Shown: positions 59,849 to 64,000 of the stretch, piece after piece
How the letters are laid out: the number at the start of each line of letters is the position of its first letter
Position numbering within the stretch: the stretch's first letter is position 1
NCBI GenBank assembly: GCA_942492915.1
Contig: OW818662.1
Location: 372,001-436,000 of the forward strand
Length of the DNA: 64,000 nucleotides
Origin: Turneriella sp942492915
Lineage (GTDB): Bacteria > Spirochaetota > Leptospiria > Turneriellales > Turneriellaceae
Direction: 5' to 3'
Notes under the pieces: generated by a model
What the model was told of the DNA's origin: nothing
Seen by the model: only the letters and a program-made list of their open reading frames with translations
The model's database searches: none
Position numbers and translations under genes: made by a program

Positions 59849-61285
59849 TCAGCCGACCTTCAGAATCGTCGCAGATTCTTTCGCCCGCGTTACGGCTGTA
59901 TAGAGCAGGCGGTGGTCATCCCCACGATCTGCGTTATGCCCGAGTACGATATAGACATCATTATATTCAGAACCCTGGCTCTTATGAACCGTTATCGCAT
60001 AGGCGATCTGCCAGTTACGCAACCTTGCGAGTGGAATTTTTCTCACCACAGAGCCGCTTTCAATAATGGCAAAATCATGCAGGCCGTCGCTCATGATGCA
60101 GCCGGTGTCTCCATTAAAGAGCTGCAGTTCATAGCTGTTTGCGGTAATCATGATCGGTGTCAGATGACGATTCTTGCTGCCGGTGACTCTGGCAACTACA
60201 GAGCCGATATGTTCGTTCAGTGCCCTTGTCCCTGAGTTTCCCTCATTGGTTTCGCAAAGTATGATTCTGTGCTGTATGCGCGCGAGCGCTTCGCGCGCTG
60301 CGGCGTTCCATGTTTCGGGAATCTGGTTTTGATCGGCAAGTTTTGCGCCGAGTGCGCGAAATTCAACAGAGCAAAAGTTTTCCCGCGCGTATGAATCCGC
60401 AAAAAGGTAAAGGTCCCGGACACTCTGCAAATTTCGTATCTCGATACCTTCTGCGTCAGGTGAAATCGCCTGAAGTCCGCCCTGTTGCAGAGCCGCGTAC
60501 GTGGCGCCTTTGGCGGCAGAAAATCGGTGCGTTTGCGTTAAGTGCAGATGCGCTATCAGCTCCCTCGCCTGTAAAAATTGCAGCGCCTCAGCGATGGCGA
60601 TGCCATCGACGGCAGGTAGCTGACCCGTGTCGCCGGCGAGAACAATCTGAGCGTGCGCGGGCAGCGCGGCGATCACGCGCGAGAATAAACCAAGATCGAC
60701 CATCGAAATTTCGTCGATAATGAGCACGTCGACAGGCAGCGGGTTCAGAGCATGGTATTTAGCCCGGCCGCCGTCGGGGCTCATTTGCAGCAACCGGTGG
60801 ATTGTCAGACATTCGATCAGCATATTCGGCTGACTGGCTATTGCGGCAAAACGCGCTGCAGCTTTTCCTGTGGGGGCGGCGACCTTTACCCGTAGCGGGG
60901 TAGTCCGTTTCTGCGATGCGAGCGCCGATATGAATTGTGTAATCTGGTAACTTTTTCCCGTACCCGGCCCCCCGGTAATCAGCATATTTTGTTTCTCCCG
61001 AACTTCATTCGGCGAAGGGCGAAAGGGGGATTTCAGAAAATATCGCAGCATTGGCTGGTAGCGGCGTGGAATTAGAAAGGTACCGGCGTTTAATGGCTCC
61101 AGGACAAATTCACCCGTCTGTTCAAGCGATTGCCGGTCGCTGACCCAATCTGCCGCCTCGATCGCAATGGCGCCTTTGAGCAGCGCATCGATAATTCTGC
61201 GGCGTATTTCATCGTTCGCTGAAATGCCCTGCCAGATACTCGCGTCGTCCGGCAGTTTCTGCGAGAGGGAGCCTCTTTCAGGCAT
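59849..61285 (-). CDS. recD: exodeoxyribonuclease V alpha subunit
   Basis: About 478 residues; the ATG at 61285 follows AAGGAG by 7 bases, while the ATG at 61291 has only 1 base. It is a superfamily 1B 5'-3' helicase: Walker A ITGGPGTGKSYQI, APTGKAAARF, the DEAD-like IIDEISMVDLGLF, LAGDTGQLPAVDGI and the late AITVHKSQGSEYNDVYIVLG with YTAVTRAKES. It works with RecB and RecC in double-strand break repair. It overlaps recB by 8 bases. It is shorter than E. coli RecD. Confidence 0.94.
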   Translation of the reverse strand: MPERGSLSQKLPDDASIWQGISANDEIRRRIIDALLKGAIAIEAADWVSDRQSLEQTGEFVLEPLNAGTFLIPRRYQPMLRYFLKSPFRPSPNEVREKQNMLITGGPGTGKSYQITQFISALASQKRTTPLRVKVAAPTGKAAARFAAIASQPNMLIECLTIHRLLQMSPDGGRAKYHALNPLPVDVLIIDEISMVDLGLFSRVIAALPAHAQIVLAGDTGQLPAVDGIAIAEALQFLQARELIAHLHLTQTHRFSAAKGATYAALQQGGLQAISPDAEGIEIRNLQSVRDLYLFADSYARENFCSVEFRALGAKLADQNQIPETWNAAAREALARIQHRIILCETNEGNSGTRALNEHIGSVVARVTGSKNRHLTPIMITANSYELQLFNGDTGCIMSDGLHDFAIIESGSVVRKIPLARLRNWQIAYAITVHKSQGSEYNDVYIVLGHNADRGDDHRLLYTAVTRAKESATILKVG

Positions 61286-64000
61286 CGGCATACTCCTTGA
61301 ATTGAACTCCCACCGATTCGCCGCTTTTCAGATAACGCAAGAATAGAAAATAACAGCCTCGAACCTTGCGGCCGCTGCCCGGGTATTGGCGTTGCAGGTA
61401 CAATTGCAGGGCTTCTCCGTAAATTTCGCGTTGCAGCGAATAGTGCGCGTCAATGTATTGATCGAGCTCTGCGCCGCTGACGTCAGCTACCGAGTTGCTC
61501 TTGTAGTCGAGAATGTAATAATCCGATCCATTCGGCGTGAAGACCAGGTCCATAAAGCCATGCATCGTCCGGCTGATCTTATCTGCTGCCATCGACCGCA
61601 GCACGGCATGCGTTGCCTCGCTGCTCCAGAAAGGCATTTCGCGCCACAGATTAACCGGATCAACATCGCTCAAGCGGGTTACACCGCGATTCTTGCCCAT
61701 TTGCAACGTCGCATTCGCGCAATGAAACATGATTTCGACGATGCGCCTGGCGACAGGTTCTGTCTTGTCGGTGGCGACGAGTTTTGTTCGAATAAGTGCC
61801 TCGGTAACCCGGGCCAGCAATGCTGTCGCTTCAGGACCGCTTTCCGATTTCAGATTCGCGAAAATGCATGTCTCAAGCAGACTATGCAGCAATTGGCCGA
61901 TCTCAGCGCCGCGAGGCAGCACGTCGTCGGGAAACTCCAGTGCGGTGAAATCTGATTTGGCCAGTGAGGTAAAAGACCTCTTTTCCCGCACACGCTGCAA
62001 AATATCGCCATGATCGACTTTGAGAGGCAATGGAGAATTCTGCAGTTCGTCGAAGAGTCCCGGGTCGCCGTTGTCAGGCTTTTTCGGGGGCGAAACAGGT
62101 GCTTGACGAGTTTTCCCTCTTGGCCTGTCTTCGAGCGTTGCCAAATTGTAGACGACGACGCCGTTTTGTTCAGGGTTTGTTCGGCTGAGCCACGGATACA
62201 AAAAAGCAGCGACAGGCCCTGGGGACGATTCACGTTGCGCCGGCAATGAATATGTGATAAATTTGTGTTTCGCACGCGTCATTGCCACGTAGAGCAGGTT
62301 CAGCTGCGTAATCTCTGATTCTTCGGCACTCGTCATGAGTTTATTCTGACCAGCGTCGAACGCATCGACGTCTGCTGGTACGACTGCGTTTTTTTCCCGG
62401 TCGTGAAAAAAAGGATAGTCTTTCCAGCGTGCGTCTTTTGCCCCATCGGCCAGAACAACGACATTCCAGTCGAGCCCCTTAGAGCTTTGTACAGTCAAAA
62501 GTTGTACCGCCACCCGCGAACGCAGCATATCGCTCGTGGCCTCTTCGGTTGCGTCTTTGTCTTTAAGAGCGCTGATCGCCACGCGCAGCGAATACAGGTC
62601 GTAGATGTCCCGTCCGCAGCGCGACAACAGATTCTGAAACAGGGTGCGCCATGCATGGTATTGAACCACGTCGCGATCAAAATTTAATATGGTGTGCAGC
62701 GGCCGAAAGTCCTGGGCCAGGGTTTGCAGAAACCTGAGTATCTTGCCTTGCGCGAGCATCGCGGTCAGCGTTTCATAGTACCGCACTGCATCCGCATGGC
62801 CATAGAGAAACAGCGTCGAGCTTGCCTGGGAAAAGCCTCGGCCAAATTCGTGCGCAAACGATTCGGTGAAAACCTTGAGATGCTCTATATCAAGTCGGCG
62901 CGAATCAGGTTTTTCGCCATAGTAGGCATAGTCAATGGCGAGAGCGCGCAGTTCGTCAGCGACAGCCTTCAATGAAGCATGCTTGTATGCAATCACCGCG
63001 ATTGTCCAGTCTGGCTGTTTGCTTCTGATCTCGGCGATGCGATCGGCCACGCGGCGGCAATATTTTGCAGCGTGAACTGTCTCGAATTTTTCCGCGTGAT
63101 AGATTTCAATTCCGCTGCAGTCGTCCCGCGTGCTGAGAGATTTGCTGCCGCTTGCCGCTTCGTAGTAGCTGAAACCGGCCCTTTGCCACACAGCGCTACA
63201 TTCTTGCGCTGTGAACAGGTGGTTGAGTGGCTGCAATATTTCGGGAATGCTGCGATAGCTGCGCGTGAGGTCATCGGTCATGGCTCCGAGTGCGGTGAGT
63301 TCTGATTTAGCCTGCAGATAAACAAATACATCTGCCCCCCGAAACTTGTAGATTGCCTGTTTGGGGTCACCCACAACGATCATCACGCGACGATCTGCGG
63401 GTGTGGTTTTCAGAAACAGGGTCTTGAAAATTCGCCACTGTACTTCATCTGTATCTTGAAATTCATCGATGAGCGCAAACGCGTAACGCTGTCTGATGGT
63501 GGCGGCAAAATTATCATCGGTGAGAGAGTCTGCCATCAACGTGATCATGCGCGAAAATGACAGCGCGTTGCCGGCATCGGCTATTTCACGCATTCTCCCG
63601 ACGATTTTGGCGAGCGTGAAGCTCAGAAAGTCTGCCAGGGACGAAATTTCTGTGATTTCCGGGGCTGGTGGATCGAGAGGCAAAGCGTTCATGCTGAAGC
63701 ACCAAAGCGCGCGGTTGCTCATCACTTTGTCAAAAGTTCTTTCACTGCCGCCCGCGCCGAATTCGGCCTCTTTCAGCAGCGAGGCGAGAAACTCCGGTTC
63801 GATTTGGGACCAAACGGTGCGATAAACCCATTCGCGCGCCTCTTCAAACAATTCGTGGTCATCGGCGCTGTCGCGCCCTACGCCTGCCAGCGCGGCCAAT
63901 TTATCGTGCGCAAGACTTTTGAGACAAAAACTGTGGATAGTGCCAATCGCATTGAGCGAAAAATTTTCTGTCGCCCGTTTTGCCGCGGCCCCTGGCATCT
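61278..64000 (-). CDS. recB: exodeoxyribonuclease V beta subunit, C-terminal part (5' end outside window)
   Basis: At least 906 residues are in the window; the first Met at 63998 is internal and the frame is open to the edge, so Walker A lies outside. Visible UvrD/Rep-type helicase motifs are FALIDEFQDTDEVQW, VGDPKQAIYKFRGADVF, LTVQSSKGLDWNVVVLADG and LLYVAMTRAKH. The C-terminal RecB nuclease has HGFMDLVFTPNG and ILDYKS (the Asp and the DYK active site). It unwinds and degrades DNA ends. No recC is in the window; it may lie upstream. Confidence 0.95.
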   Translation of the reverse strand, partial: MPGAAAKRATENFSLNAIGTIHSFCLKSLAHDKLAALAGVGRDSADDHELFEEAREWVYRTVWSQIEPEFLASLLKEAEFGAGGSERTFDKVMSNRALWCFSMNALPLDPPAPEITEISSLADFLSFTLAKIVGRMREIADAGNALSFSRMITLMADSLTDDNFAATIRQRYAFALIDEFQDTDEVQWRIFKTLFLKTTPADRRVMIVVGDPKQAIYKFRGADVFVYLQAKSELTALGAMTDDLTRSYRSIPEILQPLNHLFTAQECSAVWQRAGFSYYEAASGSKSLSTRDDCSGIEIYHAEKFETVHAAKYCRRVADRIAEIRSKQPDWTIAVIAYKHASLKAVADELRALAIDYAYYGEKPDSRRLDIEHLKVFTESFAHEFGRGFSQASSTLFLYGHADAVRYYETLTAMLAQGKILRFLQTLAQDFRPLHTILNFDRDVVQYHAWRTLFQNLLSRCGRDIYDLYSLRVAISALKDKDATEEATSDMLRSRVAVQLLTVQSSKGLDWNVVVLADGAKDARWKDYPFFHDREKNAVVPADVDAFDAGQNKLMTSAEESEITQLNLLYVAMTRAKHKFITYSLPAQRESSPGPVAAFLYPWLSRTNPEQNGVVVYNLATLEDRPRGKTRQAPVSPPKKPDNGDPGLFDELQNSPLPLKVDHGDILQRVREKRSFTSLAKSDFTALEFPDDVLPRGAEIGQLLHSLLETCIFANLKSESGPEATALLARVTEALIRTKLVATDKTEPVARRIVEIMFHCANATLQMGKNRGVTRLSDVDPVNLWREMPFWSSEATHAVLRSMAADKISRTMHGFMDLVFTPNGSDYYILDYKSNSVADVSGAELDQYIDAHYSLQREIYGEALQLYLQRQYPGSGRKVRGCYFLFLRYLKSGESVGVQFKEYADA

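Noticed and set aside
63990..64000. Met at 63998 as the start of recB
   Set aside because: Helicase motif I is absent, so the gene must begin beyond the window.
1..64000. CRISPR arrays, insertion sequences, tRNA, rRNA or phage genes
   Set aside because: No direct-repeat array, no transposase or integrase, no cloverleaf and no rRNA segment was seen in the gaps, all of which are shorter than 300 bases.

Overview
The window looks like chromosomal DNA of a Leptospiraceae spirochaete. The evidence is a Gram-negative lipid A route (lpxB, an LpxL-type acyltransferase), many lipoproteins, a spirochaete-style integral-membrane SpoIIE phosphatase with TPRs, a DUF1554-like lipoprotein and an MBOAT/DUF1574-like pair. 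By eye the base composition is balanced to slightly GC-rich, unlike the AT-rich genus Leptospira. My best guess is a Turneriella-like genus, made without any database search. I see no rRNA, tRNA, CRISPR, insertion sequence, phage or integron, and no gap longer than 300 bases without a gene.

Layout. 1-3,700 (-): exbB-exbD-tonB and then a TonB-dependent receptor that runs off the left edge. 3.9-18.7 kb: a CsgG-like/beta-barrel protein, purF, lpxB, rlpA, an FtsK motor without membrane segments, a SpoIIE-type phosphatase, a lipase-chaperone-like protein and lnt (all +), then trmB, an anti-sigma-type ATPase and gltX (-). 18.8-30 kb: glpD-murB (+), a GH1 lipoprotein, an SDR, a lipoprotein, a FadF-like Fe-S oxidoreductase, a retropepsin-like protein, a small barrel and a fatty acid desaturase (-), then a Tat-exported aldo/keto reductase and a STAS protein (+). 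30-43 kb: a secreted lipase-like protein (+), then a Tas-like reductase with a DUF1554-like lipoprotein and a second CsgG-like/barrel protein, PEP carboxylase, and a lipoprotein-OmpA-like-CcmF operon (-). 42.9-50.1 kb (-): a packed seven-gene run of SpoIID-like, PgpA, unknown, CBS-PAS-Fis regulator, LpxL-like, helical membrane protein and a NifS-like enzyme. 50-64 kb: a third CsgG-like/barrel protein, a GST, bacteriohemerythrin, the MBOAT/SGNH pair, cutA, plsY, a BamB-like propeller, two DUF4398/OmpA-like envelope proteins, recD and recB (recB runs off the right edge).

How it fits together. Most genes serve the envelope: lipid A, phospholipid (GlpD, PlsY, PgpA, desaturase), lipoprotein acylation, peptidoglycan (MurB, RlpA, SpoIID) and outer-membrane barrels. 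The parts of a phosphatase/kinase/STAS partner switch are present but scattered. Less expected signals are three proteins that join a CsgG/TolB-like N-terminus to an outer-membrane barrel, a set of unusually long perfect hairpins at gene ends and in leaders, a cutA gene that seems to start with CTG, and an in-frame hairpin-bearing insertion in PEP carboxylase.
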